The notes: generated from the sequence alone by a model not told the origin. 16,494 bases of DNA from JANNMJ01 sp031397815 (GCA_031397815.1 JANNMJ010000109.1:1-16494); one strand, 5' to 3'; positions 7,668 to 15,180 are shown, counted from the stretch's first letter. Made by a program: numbers and translations.

Positions 7668-9983
7668 TCAATCCTCGGCTTCCACGGAAACGGCTTGCTC
7701 GGCTTCTACCTGCGCTTCTACTTGCGCCGGGTCGGCGGCGTAGAGGCCTGTTAGCACGCGCTCGGGCGTCATGGGGGTCACGAAGGGGAGCTTGGTGGAT
7801 GGGTTGAACGCCCGCACGGCTTCCCGCAGCGCGAACCACGCGCCGATGCCGTACATCAGTGGCGGCTCGCCGACGGCTTTGGAGCCGAAGACGGCCAGCT
7901 CGGCGGGTGGCGTTGGGAGGAAATGAATATCAATGGTGCGCGGGACGGAATAAATGTCGGGGATTTTGTAGGTGCTGAGGGCATTGGCGAGCAAGCGGCC
8001 TTCGGCGTTGTAAATCACGTCTTCCATCGTCATCCAGCCGATGCCTTGCACTAAACCGCCTTCAATCTGGCCCAAATCGACGGCCGTGTTCATACTTGTG
8101 CCGAAGTCGTGACTGATGTGCACGGCGTCCATTTCGTAAGTGCCGCGCACGCAATCCACCGTCGCGACGGTAATCGCAGTGCCGAAAACGTGGTACGCAA
8201 ACGGGTGCCCCGATTCAGTTTGGGCATCGAAATGAATGCGCGGCGTGGCGTAATGCGCGTGCTCCGAAAGCGCCACGCGGTTGACGTACGCCAGCCCGAC
8301 CAGATTTTCCCACGAAATAGCCGACGCCGCGCCGCTCACCACCACCCGCTGGTCGAGCAGCTCGACCAGCTCAGGCGCGCACTTGCTTTCCCGCGCCGCG
8401 AGGGCAATCAGGCGGGTCCGAATCGCCATCGCGGCCATTTCTACCGCTTTCCCATTGAGGTCGGCCGTGGCGGAGGCGGCTGAGGGTGAAGTGTTTGCAA
8501 CGCGCGTCGTGTTCGTCGGTTCCAGCTTGATGAGGCTCACGGGGATGCCTAGCACTCGCGCGGCCACCTGCGCCATCTTCGTGTTCACGCCTTGGCCCAT
8601 CTCCACCGCGCCGGTGCTGACGCCGACGGTGCCGTCCATGTAGACGTGCACGAGCGCGCGGCCTTGGTTCATCAGCGTTTTGGTGAATGAGATGCCGAAG
8701 CAAATCGGCATTAAACTCACGCCGCGCTTTTTCCACGGGTTAGCGGCATTAAATTCCGCTGCCTCGGCCTCAATTTTATTTAAATCGAAGCGTTGAATGG
8801 CGTCGTGCCAGCACGCGTGGGCTTGCGCCTGCTCAGCCACTTGGCCGTACGGGAACACATCGCCGTCCTGCAACAGGTTGCGCTGCTGAATGACGCGTTT
8901 GGGAATGCCCAGCGTCTCGGCGGCGTGCGCGATGGCAGCCTCAATGACGTACATCCCCTGCGGCCCGCCGAAACCGCGGAAGGCGGTATTCGGCGGAAGG
9001 TTGGTGCGGCACGAGCGGGCTGTGGCGCGCACGTTGGGAATAAAATATGTGTTGGTGCAGTGGAAAAGCGTGCGCTCCAGCACGGCAGGCGAGAGGTCGG
9101 CGGAGGCACCAGCGTTCTGATAAAAATCGGCTTCGTAGGCGATTATTTTCAGATTTTCATCGAAGCCGATGCGGTAATCCGATGAATACGGGTGGCGTTT
9201 GCCGGTCATCCGCAGGTCGTCGAGGCGGTGCAGGACGAGCTTCACGGGGCGGCGCATTACGTGAACCGCCAGCGCCACCAGTACGCCCCACGGCGTCGCC
9301 TGGTCTTCTTTTCCGCCGAAACCACCGCCCAGCCGCGTTACCTCGACTTCGACGTGGTTCATCCCCACCCCGAGCACGCGGGCGGCGTGGCGCTGCACCG
9401 CCGTCGGGCCTTGGGTCGAGGAGATGAGCCGGATGCTGCCGTGCTCGGTGGGGTAACCGTAGGCGCCTTGGGTTTCGAGGTATAAATGCTCCTGTCCACC
9501 CGATTCGGCCACGCCTTCAATAATGTGAGTGCATTTTGCCCACGCACTCGTCACGTCGCCGCACCGGAACGTGCGGGGCGGTACGATAAACTCGCCTTTT
9601 TCAGCCGCCTCACGCGGATCGGTGATGATGGGGAGCGGGGAGATATCGGCTTTGATGAGCGTGCGCGCGTGGCGGGCAATGGCATCGGTTTCGGCGAGAA
9701 TAAGCGCCACCGGTTGCCCCCGAAAATGCACGTGATGCTCCGCCAGCGCGGGTTCATCGGGTACGATGCCGCCAATCTGGTTCTCGCCGGGAATGTCGTG
9801 ATGCGTCAGAATCCGGACGACGCCGGGGTAGTTTTCCGCCGCCGTAAAATCCAAGCTATTAATGATTCCGTGGGCAACCGGCGAATCGTAAACCACCGCG
9901 TAAAGCGTGCCCTGCTGCACGGGAATATCGTCGAGGTATATGCTTTCGCCGCGCACGTGCTGGTGGGAGTCGAGATTTTGCAT
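7668..9983 (-). CDS. xdhB: Xanthine dehydrogenase, molybdopterin-binding subunit
   Basis: This 771-residue large subunit oxidises hypoxanthine and xanthine to urate at a molybdenum-cofactor site. Diagnostic blocks are present in order: GQEHLYLETQ, RLGGGFGGKE with Glu226, NTAFRGFGGPQGM with Arg336, VEMGQGVNTKMAQVAARVLG, and SKAVGEPPLMYG with Glu706. Glu226, Arg336 and Glu706 correspond to the purine-binding and catalytic Glu232, Arg310 and Glu730 of Rhodobacter XdhB. This favours a true purine enzyme over a CO dehydrogenase or generic aldehyde oxidase. Length is normal for the split-subunit form. It follows xdhA by 83 bases on the same strand; that gap holds a repeat. The C-terminus is a low-complexity Glu/Ala tail (VEAQVEAEQAVSVEAED). 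No xdhC is nearby. Confidence 0.95.
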   Translation of the reverse strand: MQNLDSHQHVRGESIYLDDIPVQQGTLYAVVYDSPVAHGIINSLDFTAAENYPGVVRILTHHDIPGENQIGGIVPDEPALAEHHVHFRGQPVALILAETDAIARHARTLIKADISPLPIITDPREAAEKGEFIVPPRTFRCGDVTSAWAKCTHIIEGVAESGGQEHLYLETQGAYGYPTEHGSIRLISSTQGPTAVQRHAARVLGVGMNHVEVEVTRLGGGFGGKEDQATPWGVLVALAVHVMRRPVKLVLHRLDDLRMTGKRHPYSSDYRIGFDENLKIIAYEADFYQNAGASADLSPAVLERTLFHCTNTYFIPNVRATARSCRTNLPPNTAFRGFGGPQGMYVIEAAIAHAAETLGIPKRVIQQRNLLQDGDVFPYGQVAEQAQAHACWHDAIQRFDLNKIEAEAAEFNAANPWKKRGVSLMPICFGISFTKTLMNQGRALVHVYMDGTVGVSTGAVEMGQGVNTKMAQVAARVLGIPVSLIKLEPTNTTRVANTSPSAASATADLNGKAVEMAAMAIRTRLIALAARESKCAPELVELLDQRVVVSGAASAISWENLVGLAYVNRVALSEHAHYATPRIHFDAQTESGHPFAYHVFGTAITVATVDCVRGTYEMDAVHISHDFGTSMNTAVDLGQIEGGLVQGIGWMTMEDVIYNAEGRLLANALSTYKIPDIYSVPRTIDIHFLPTPPAELAVFGSKAVGEPPLMYGIGAWFALREAVRAFNPSTKLPFVTPMTPERVLTGLYAADPAQVEAQVEAEQAVSVEAED

Positions 9984-10015
9984 TGGGTGAGGCTGGGGAG
10001 TTGGGGGAGTGGGAG

Positions 10016-10108
10016 TTCTCGCAGAGGTTCGCGGAGGTTTCCGCAGAGGAGCGCAGAGGAATTGCCTTAGCTAACTTCTGCGGAAACCTCTTTTTGCGTC
10101 TGCGAGAA
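10016..10108 (+). repeat. Inverted repeat spanning the xdhA-xdhB gap and the last codons of xdhA
   Basis: The left arm (10016-10047) contains TTCTCGCAGA, eight unmatched bases, then GAGGTTTCCGCAGA. The right arm (10077-10108) is its inverse, with perfect 14-base and 10-base matches in the same spacing, again eight bases apart. The left copy continues into a degenerate direct series of GCAGAGG-like units to about 10060. The right arm lies inside xdhA and encodes its final residues. Such GCAGAGG-type elements look like dispersed intergenic repeats. Confidence 0.8.
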
Positions 10109-11500
10109 TCCTTCGAGTGCGTGGGCGCGCAGTAATTGGCGCACCAAAAGGCGCTTGTAGGTTTCGGTGCCGCGCGCATCGGCGATAGGCGCTATTTCCT
10201 GCTGCGCGATTTCGTTCGCCGCATCCATCATTTCCATCGAAAGCTCCCGGCCGATTAAGAATGCGGCGGTGCGACGCAGGAATAAGGGCGTTGCCGACAC
10301 GCCACCGGCCGCTAGCGTAGCTTCCTGAATAACGCCGTTGCGCACCCGCAGACGGGCAGCCGAGTTCACGGAGGCGATATCGAGATGTGTTCGCTTCGAG
10401 ACTTTTTCGAAATTAAATACCTCATCAGCGGCCAATGCCCGGAAGGAAATAGCCGCCAAATATTCCGAAGGTGCTTTTGCGAGCTGCTTATAACCCGTGT
10501 AAAATTCCCGCAGCGGTAGGGTGCGCTCGGCGCCTAAGCCGTCGGCAAGGGTCAGGTCGGCGTTGAGGGCGAGGAACCAGCACGTGAGGTCGCCGATGGG
10601 GGAGGCGTTGCAGAGGTTGCCGCCGATGGTGCCCATTTGCCGGATGGGAGTGCTCGAAACCAGCTTCAGATGTTGCCGGAGGCGCGGGAAAACGGCCGCC
10701 ATTACGTCGGAATCCATCATTTCCTGCGCCGTGGTGGCCGCGCCGATGCGGATGACTTCGCCGTCGCGCCGGATACCGCGCAGACCGGTTTGGTCGAACA
10801 GGTTCGCCGTGGCGGTGGTGAGCATCGCTTCGGGGCGCTGCACGAGGAGGTCGGTGCCGCCGGATAGGAAGGTGGTCGGCGTAGCGGGCGGCGCGACGAC
10901 CGGGAGAGGCTGAATGGCTGCCAGCTTCTCGGCGATACCACTGAAATACGCTGGTAGAAAACCATTTTCGGTGAGCCACGGCAGCGGGTTGGTGGCGGGT
11001 AGCTCCGTCAGTTCGGAGGTGAGCTGGGCGGCGGCGCGCTCCAGCGATTTATACCCTGTGCATCGGCAAATATTTCCGTCGATACTCGCCACGGTTTGCT
11101 CATACGTCGGGGCGCCGCTGGACGTTAGGCAATGGCCCGTGAGCGACACCGCAAATCCCACCGTGCAGAACCCGCATTGCGTGCCGCCGCACGCCACAAT
11201 CGCCTCTTGCGCCCGGTTGAGGTGATGCGGCCGGCTGCTCAGATTCAGCCCTTCGATGGTGACCAGATGCTTGCCCGCCACGTTGGCGAGTGGCAGCAGA
11301 CACGACGTCATCGAGCGGTACGTCACCGTCTGCCCATCGTCAGATAACTCGCCGAGCAGCACGGTGCAGGCGCCGCAATCGCCCTCGCGGCAGCCGGTTT
11401 TGGTGCCGCGCAGGTGCTGATGCTCCCGCACGAAATCGAGCGCCGGAAGGGCCGCCGGCTGGTGAGTCTGGATGAGCTGGTCGTTGAGGAGAAAGCGCAT
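10067..11500 (-). CDS. xdhA: Xanthine dehydrogenase, iron-sulfur and FAD subunit
   Basis: This 477-residue small subunit delivers electrons from the molybdenum site through two [2Fe-2S] clusters to FAD, and usually on to NAD+. The plant-ferredoxin-type cluster is C37/C42/C45/C67 (GCREGDCGACTV). The second cluster is C109-x2-C112 with C145-R-C147 (NICRCTGY). The FAD-binding domain shows FLSGGTDLLVQRP and TIGGNLCNASPIGD. The ATG at 11500 is chosen because the protein begins MRFLLNDQLI, as in homologues; the open frame upstream to 11611 crosses the promoter region and an inverted repeat. A hairpin (11509-11525) sits only eight bases before the start codon and could restrain translation. TATCTTCG on the minus strand at 11552-11559 is a one-mismatch -7 box. 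The last ~13 codons are repeat-derived. xdhB follows. Confidence 0.94.
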   Translation of the reverse strand: MRFLLNDQLIQTHQPAALPALDFVREHQHLRGTKTGCREGDCGACTVLLGELSDDGQTVTYRSMTSCLLPLANVAGKHLVTIEGLNLSSRPHHLNRAQEAIVACGGTQCGFCTVGFAVSLTGHCLTSSGAPTYEQTVASIDGNICRCTGYKSLERAAAQLTSELTELPATNPLPWLTENGFLPAYFSGIAEKLAAIQPLPVVAPPATPTTFLSGGTDLLVQRPEAMLTTATANLFDQTGLRGIRRDGEVIRIGAATTAQEMMDSDVMAAVFPRLRQHLKLVSSTPIRQMGTIGGNLCNASPIGDLTCWFLALNADLTLADGLGAERTLPLREFYTGYKQLAKAPSEYLAAISFRALAADEVFNFEKVSKRTHLDIASVNSAARLRVRNGVIQEATLAAGGVSATPLFLRRTAAFLIGRELSMEMMDAANEIAQQEIAPIADARGTETYKRLLVRQLLRAHALEGFSQTQKEVSAEVS

Positions 11501-11503
11501 AAG

Positions 11504-11638
11504 TAGAAGCGCCTCTCCGAGGCGCGAATTAACCGGTAAAACAGCGTAGGCCGAAGATACGGGAAAGGGTGTTTTCGGGCGGGCCACGGCGCTAAAGGAG
11601 CGGGCACGCACCGCCCGCGCCTCGGAGAGACGCTGCTA
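11504..11638. repeat. Inverted 23-base repeats flanking the xdhA/MOSC divergent promoter region
   Basis: The arms at 11504-11526 and 11616-11638 are inverse copies matching at 21 of 23 bases. Each arm is itself a hairpin (GCGCCTC, three-base loop, GAGGCGC on the left; one mismatch on the right). The 89 bases between them contain the putative xdhA promoter box. The outer end of the right arm carries GTAGCAGCGT in inverse, a 10-mer also found twice in the repeat at 15001-15040. Confidence 0.8.
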
Positions 11639-11644
11639 CATTTG
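11637..11644 (+). promoter_or_regulatory. Possible -7 promoter box for the MOSC gene at the repeat edge
   Basis: TACATTTG is a full match to the Bacteroidota TAnnTTTG box. It straddles the outer end of the right repeat arm, and the ATG is only four bases beyond it. Transcription from it would give an essentially leaderless message. It may instead be simply the conserved edge of the repeat. Confidence 0.3.
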
Positions 11645-11648
11645 CCCG

Positions 11649-12464
11649 ATGTATGCGCTCACCGACCTCTTCGTTTACCCCATCAAATCGCTCGGCGGAA
11701 TCCGCTTGGCGGAGGCTGTAGTCGAAGCGCGCGGCCTGCGCCACGACCGCCGCTGGATGCTGATTGATGCCAATACGAATCAGTTTCTGACCCAACGAAC
11801 CGACGCTACGCTCGCGCTGCTGGCCGTCGGGCTGGAAGCCGATATGCTCGTCGTTCACCACCGGACGCGGCCCGAGCTGGGGGCGCTGCGCGTACCGCTG
11901 ACGGAGCCGACAACGACGCCCATCAACGTGACGATTTGGGATGATACCGTGGCCGCGCTCCCCGTTTCGGCGACGGCGGATGCGTGGTTTTCAGCGGCTA
12001 TTAACCGTCCGGCGCGGCTGGTGTATATGCCTAATAGCGCGCGGCGGCCGGTGGACCTGGAGCGGGCGCCGAGGGCCATCGTGAGCTTCGCCGATGCGTA
12101 CCCCATTCTGGCGATTGGCGAAGCGGCATTGGAGGCGCTGAACCAACGCCTCACGTCCGTCGGCGAGGCGCCCGTGCCAATGGACCGCTTCAGGCCGAAC
12201 CTCGTCTTTCGGGGTGGTGCGCCGCACGCCGAAGATGCGTGGGGTCCTTTCCGAATCGGCGAAGTGGCGTTTCAGGGAGTGAAAAAGTGCGCCCGCTGCG
12301 TCGTGACGACTATCGACCAGCAAACCGCTTTGACTGGTAAAGAGCCATTACGCACGCTCAACACGTACCGCCGGACGGGGAACAAGGTCGATTTCGGGCA
12401 GGATGTCGTACCCCTGACGACGGGCGTTGTGCGGGTGGGCGAGGAATTGGTGGTGGGAGCTTGA
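11649..12464 (+). CDS. MOSC-domain protein (mARC/YcbX-like molybdenum cofactor protein)
   Basis: This 271-residue protein has an N-terminal MOSC beta-barrel domain (LTDLFVYPIKSLGGI and ARGLRHDRRWMLID, residues ~4-41) and a C-terminal MOSC domain. The key block KKC214ARC217VVTTIDQ, followed by GKEPLRTLNTYR, closely follows the mARC/YcbX pattern, in which a conserved cysteine coordinates molybdenum. Members reduce N-hydroxylated compounds or handle sulfurated Moco. The partner redox proteins of mARC/YcbX are not encoded here, so the reaction is unknown. It is divergent from xdhA, and the shared 148-base region suggests coupled expression. Because xanthine dehydrogenase needs sulfurated Moco, a cofactor role is possible, but a self-standing reductase is equally plausible. 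It ends before a repeat-filled region convergent with fhs. Confidence 0.88.
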   Translation: MYALTDLFVYPIKSLGGIRLAEAVVEARGLRHDRRWMLIDANTNQFLTQRTDATLALLAVGLEADMLVVHHRTRPELGALRVPLTEPTTTPINVTIWDDTVAALPVSATADAWFSAAINRPARLVYMPNSARRPVDLERAPRAIVSFADAYPILAIGEAALEALNQRLTSVGEAPVPMDRFRPNLVFRGGAPHAEDAWGPFRIGEVAFQGVKKCARCVVTTIDQQTALTGKEPLRTLNTYRRTGNKVDFGQDVVPLTTGVVRVGEELVVGA

Positions 12465-12484
12465 ATCGACGCCGCACGAAGCCA

Positions 12485-12536
12485 GAACTCCCCACCCCCT
12501 TGGGGGAGGGGTGCCCCGAAGGGGCGGGGTGGGGAA
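12485..12536 (+). repeat. GC-rich palindromic repeat, copy 1 (possible terminator)
   Basis: The outer stem TCCCCACCCC (12489-12498) pairs with GGGGTGGGGA (12526-12535). Inside it is a GCCCC-GAA-GGGGC hairpin (12513-12525), with an alternative CCCCC-TT-GGGGG hairpin (12495-12506). It begins 20 bases after the MOSC stop, between convergent genes, where it could end transcription, although no T-run follows. Confidence 0.75.
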
Positions 12537-12614
12537 CGCGGTTACGGCCATGTGGCTGAGCTACGGCGGCTGAGCAAACGCAAGATTGGGTTCGCATAGC
12601 GGGCTGTATCTACG

Positions 12615-12668
12615 TGTCCCCCCACCCCGGCCCTTCGGGCCACCCCTGCCCTCCGGGGCGGGGAGTTC
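12615..12668 (-). repeat. GC-rich palindromic repeat, copy 2 in inverse orientation
   Basis: This is the inverse relative of the element at 12485-12536: it shares the GAACTCCCC end, a GGGGTGG centre and the GGGGTGGGG end. Its inner hairpin is GGCCC-TTC-GGGCC (12629-12641), in which one base pair is swapped relative to copy 1 while pairing is kept. It ends 19 bases before the fhs stop. About 78 bases between the copies show no feature. Confidence 0.75.
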
Positions 12669-12687
12669 GTTATCAATGTTTGTCGAA

Positions 12688-14355
12688 TTAAAACAGCCCC
12701 GTAATCACCCCATCATCGTCGATATCCATTCCTTCGGCGGCGGGGATTTCGGGGAGGCCCGGCATCCGCATCATCTCGCCGGTGATGGGGATGAGGAAGC
12801 CGGCGCCGGCGGCGATTTCGATTTCGCGTACCGTTAGGGTGAAGCCTTCGGGACGGTTGCGACGGTCGGGGTCGTCGGAGAGGGATTTTTGGGTTTTCGC
12901 CATGCAAATCGGCAGGGCGCTGAGGCCTAGGCGGGCGATGGTGCGTAAATCGGCTTGGGCTTTGGGCTGAAAGGCTACGTCGGCGGCGCCGTAGATGCGC
13001 TGCGCGATGGTGGTGATTTTCGCCTCGACGGGCGCGGCCCAATCGTAGAGCGGTGGGTGCGCGGGTTTCGGCTGGTCGGCTTCGGCGGCTACTAGGTGCG
13101 CCAATTCCTCGGCGCCTGCGCCGCCTTCGGCCCACACATTCGCGACGGCCGCCGCGATGCCCAGCTCGCGGCAGCGGTCGAGGATGACGGCCAGCTCTTC
13201 GTCGGTGTCGGCGTAGAATTTATTGATGGCGACGATGGGCTTGCGCTCGAACTGCGCGACGCTTTCGAGGTGGCGCTCCAGGTTCGGGAGGCCGCGCCGG
13301 ACGGCTGCCGCGTCGGGTACGGTGAGGGATTTGAGGTCGGCGCCGCCGTGGTATTTGAGCGCCCTGACCGTCGCGACAATCACGACGGCCTGCGGCGAAA
13401 GCTGGCCGTAGCCGCATTTCAGGTCGAGGAATTTCTCGCCGCCGAGGTCGAACCCGAAACCGGCTTCTGTCACCACATAATCGCTCAGGCGCAGTCCGAG
13501 GCGGGTGGCGAGAATCGAGTTCGTGCCCTGCGCGATGTTGCCGAACGGCCCGGCGTGCAGAATCGCGGGGTTGCCTTCGAGGGTCTGCACGAGGTTCGGT
13601 TTCAGCGCATCTTTCAGCAGTACGGCCATCGCGCCGTGGGCTTTGAGGTCGCGGGCGTAAATGGGCTGTTTATCGTGCGTGAAACCGACGAAAATATTCC
13701 CCAGCCGGGCTTTTAAATCCGCTGCGGAAGTCGCCATGCATAAAATGGCCATTACTTCGGAAGCCGCCGTGATATCGAACCCGGTTTCGCGCGGGATGCC
13801 GCCCGTGGTGCCGCCCAGTCCCACCACGATACGCCGCAGGGCACGGTCGTTCATATCCATACACCGTTTCCAACGCACCGAGCGGGCATCGAGGTCGAGG
13901 GTATTCTTCCGGTTTTGGAGGGAATTATCAATCAGCGCCGCTAGCAGATTGTGGGCGCGCTCGACAGCCGAAAAATCGCCGGTAAAATGCAGGTTGATAT
14001 CTTCCATCGGCACCACTTGGGCGTGTCCGCCGCCCGTCGCGCCGCCTTTGATGCCGAACACCGGCCCCAAGCTCGGCTCGCGCAGCACCGCCGTGGTGCG
14101 CCGCCCGATGCGGTTCAGGCCCTCGGTCAGGCCGATGCTCATCGTGGTTTTGCCTTCCCCGGCGGGCGTCGGGGTGATGGCCGACACCAGAATCAGCTTG
14201 CCCGCGGCGGGCGTTTTGCCCTCAATCAGCGCCAGCGGCAGCTTGGCTTTGTAGTGGCCGTAGGGTTCGAGCTGTTCAGGCGCGATGCCGAGCTTGGCGG
14301 CAATCTGCGCGATGGGGCGAAGCGGGGTGGCGCGGGCGATTTGGAGGTCGGTCAT
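12688..14355 (-). CDS. fhs: Formate-tetrahydrofolate ligase (10-formyl-THF synthetase)
   Basis: This 555-residue cytoplasmic enzyme joins formate to tetrahydrofolate using ATP to give 10-formyl-THF. Length is that of the family. The nucleotide-binding loop TPAGEGKTT is at residues 63-71. Both family signatures are present: GIKGGATGGGH (usual form GxKGGAAGGGY) and VATVRALKYHGG. The ATG at 14355 (MTDLQIARATPLRP) is preferred; the frame is open to 14397, but that extension is Pro/Arg-rich and unlike homologues. The gene is monocistronic here, convergent with the MOSC gene and divergent from the unknown gene at 14459. Its presence near purine-oxidation genes may reflect one-carbon recycling of formate, which the sequence alone does not prove. 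Confidence 0.97.
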   Translation of the reverse strand: MTDLQIARATPLRPIAQIAAKLGIAPEQLEPYGHYKAKLPLALIEGKTPAAGKLILVSAITPTPAGEGKTTMSIGLTEGLNRIGRRTTAVLREPSLGPVFGIKGGATGGGHAQVVPMEDINLHFTGDFSAVERAHNLLAALIDNSLQNRKNTLDLDARSVRWKRCMDMNDRALRRIVVGLGGTTGGIPRETGFDITAASEVMAILCMATSAADLKARLGNIFVGFTHDKQPIYARDLKAHGAMAVLLKDALKPNLVQTLEGNPAILHAGPFGNIAQGTNSILATRLGLRLSDYVVTEAGFGFDLGGEKFLDLKCGYGQLSPQAVVIVATVRALKYHGGADLKSLTVPDAAAVRRGLPNLERHLESVAQFERKPIVAINKFYADTDEELAVILDRCRELGIAAAVANVWAEGGAGAEELAHLVAAEADQPKPAHPPLYDWAAPVEAKITTIAQRIYGAADVAFQPKAQADLRTIARLGLSALPICMAKTQKSLSDDPDRRNRPEGFTLTVREIEIAAGAGFLIPITGEMMRMPGLPEIPAAEGMDIDDDGVITGLF

Positions 14356-14458
14356 CGGGGGGAGGCGGGGTGGGGGACGAAGAAGTGCAAAGTTCACCGT
14401 TGACCGGTAACTTGTTGGCGCTTCTCCTCACATCATCATTCAAAGAAGACGAAAGCCA

Positions 14459-15004
14459 ATGCCACGCGAATACTATCCTCTTTATTATCGACTCGATAAA
14501 GTTGACCGGTATCTGATTTTTCATACTACTAATTTTGAAGAGGAAGTAGACGGCGTAGTGGTCGATGAGGCGGGTCAGATAGTGACGTTTGCCACCTTGC
14601 CGGCTTTACTCGAATTCGCCGAAGTGAATGCGCTGGCGCCGTTGGAGCTAGATCCGGGAGCCCTGAAACGGCTTAATATGGACGTGGTCAGCCGGTGGCT
14701 GCGAGTGCGTAATCGACGCAAGCTTCAGCCGATTGATTGCCATGTTTTTTTGACCGTGTGGCAATTTCTGGAAGATGTGTCAGTAAGCGTCGGGGGCGAT
14801 TTTGATAAAAATCGTTCGCTGACCGACAAAATCGTCGATAAGATAGTTTGTGGAAATAATTTTCCTGTGTTGACGCCAGAGGGATGCTCATACGAACCAT
14901 ACTGGCCTTGGTCAGAGATTAAGATAATGCGGGAGGTGCTTGGGCGGGGGCTGAAGATGTTTCGGGAGCGGACGGTTGGGGTAGGTGCGGGTAGTCAGGG
15001 GTAG
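14459..15004 (+). CDS. Hypothetical protein with repeat-derived 3' end
   Basis: This 181-residue soluble protein matches no family I recognise. It begins MPREYYPLYYRLDKVDRYLI, carries an acidic stretch (TNFEEEVDGVVVDEAGQ), and later a WQFLEDV segment and EPYWPWSEIK. It may be a standalone immunity-like or regulatory protein of the sort scattered through Bacteroidota genomes, but nothing visible supports a specific function. The ATG at 14459 lies 103 bases from the divergent fhs start. The final codons (GVGAGSQG and the TAG) fall in the start of the large repeat at 15001, so the native C-terminus may have been altered by repeat insertion. Confidence 0.7.
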   Translation: MPREYYPLYYRLDKVDRYLIFHTTNFEEEVDGVVVDEAGQIVTFATLPALLEFAEVNALAPLELDPGALKRLNMDVVSRWLRVRNRRKLQPIDCHVFLTVWQFLEDVSVSVGGDFDKNRSLTDKIVDKIVCGNNFPVLTPEGCSYEPYWPWSEIKIMREVLGRGLKMFRERTVGVGAGSQG

Positions 15005-15040
15005 CAGCGTGTAGCCCGGGGTAGCAGCGTGTAGCCCGGG
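15001..15040 (+). repeat. Two exact 20-base tandem units
   Basis: GTAGCAGCGTGTAGCCCGGG occurs at 15001-15020 and again at 15021-15040, followed by a diverging third start (GTAGTCGG). The first unit supplies the last base of the upstream gene's stop-codon region. These units form the left flank of the nested inverted repeat that follows. Confidence 0.9.
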
Positions 15041-15180
15041 GTAGTCGGCGCAAAGCGCCGCCAACCCCGGGCTTTGGAAAAGAACCCCGTTGGGGTTCGC
15101 ATTATGCAAGCAATCTGGGAACCCCAACGGGGTTCTTTTCCACAGCCCGGGGTTGATTTCGCAGAAATCTACCCCGGGCT
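15033..15180. repeat. Large nested inverted repeat with side hairpins
   Basis: The outer stem is AGCCCGGGGTA (15033-15043) against TACCCCGGGCT (15170-15180). The main stem is 15063-15098 against 15119-15154: 36-base arms matching at 35 positions around a 20-base loop. Each main arm also contains its own palindrome, GAACCCC-GTT-GGGGTTC or its inverse. Side hairpins are CGGCGC-AAA-GCGCCG (15046-15060) and GATTTC-GCA-GAAATC (15155-15169). It fills most of the interval between the convergent unknown gene and pirin. No credible protein is encoded in it. It resembles a REP/MITE-like dispersed element; transcription termination in both directions is a plausible side effect. Confidence 0.9.

Noticed and set aside
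11501..11611. Upstream extension of xdhA
   Set aside because: It crosses an inverted repeat and the promoter region; homologues begin at the residues encoded from 11500.
13096..13716. Long open frame on the plus strand across fhs
   Set aside because: It is antisense to clear formate-tetrahydrofolate ligase coding sequence; high GC makes opposite-strand frames stay open by chance.
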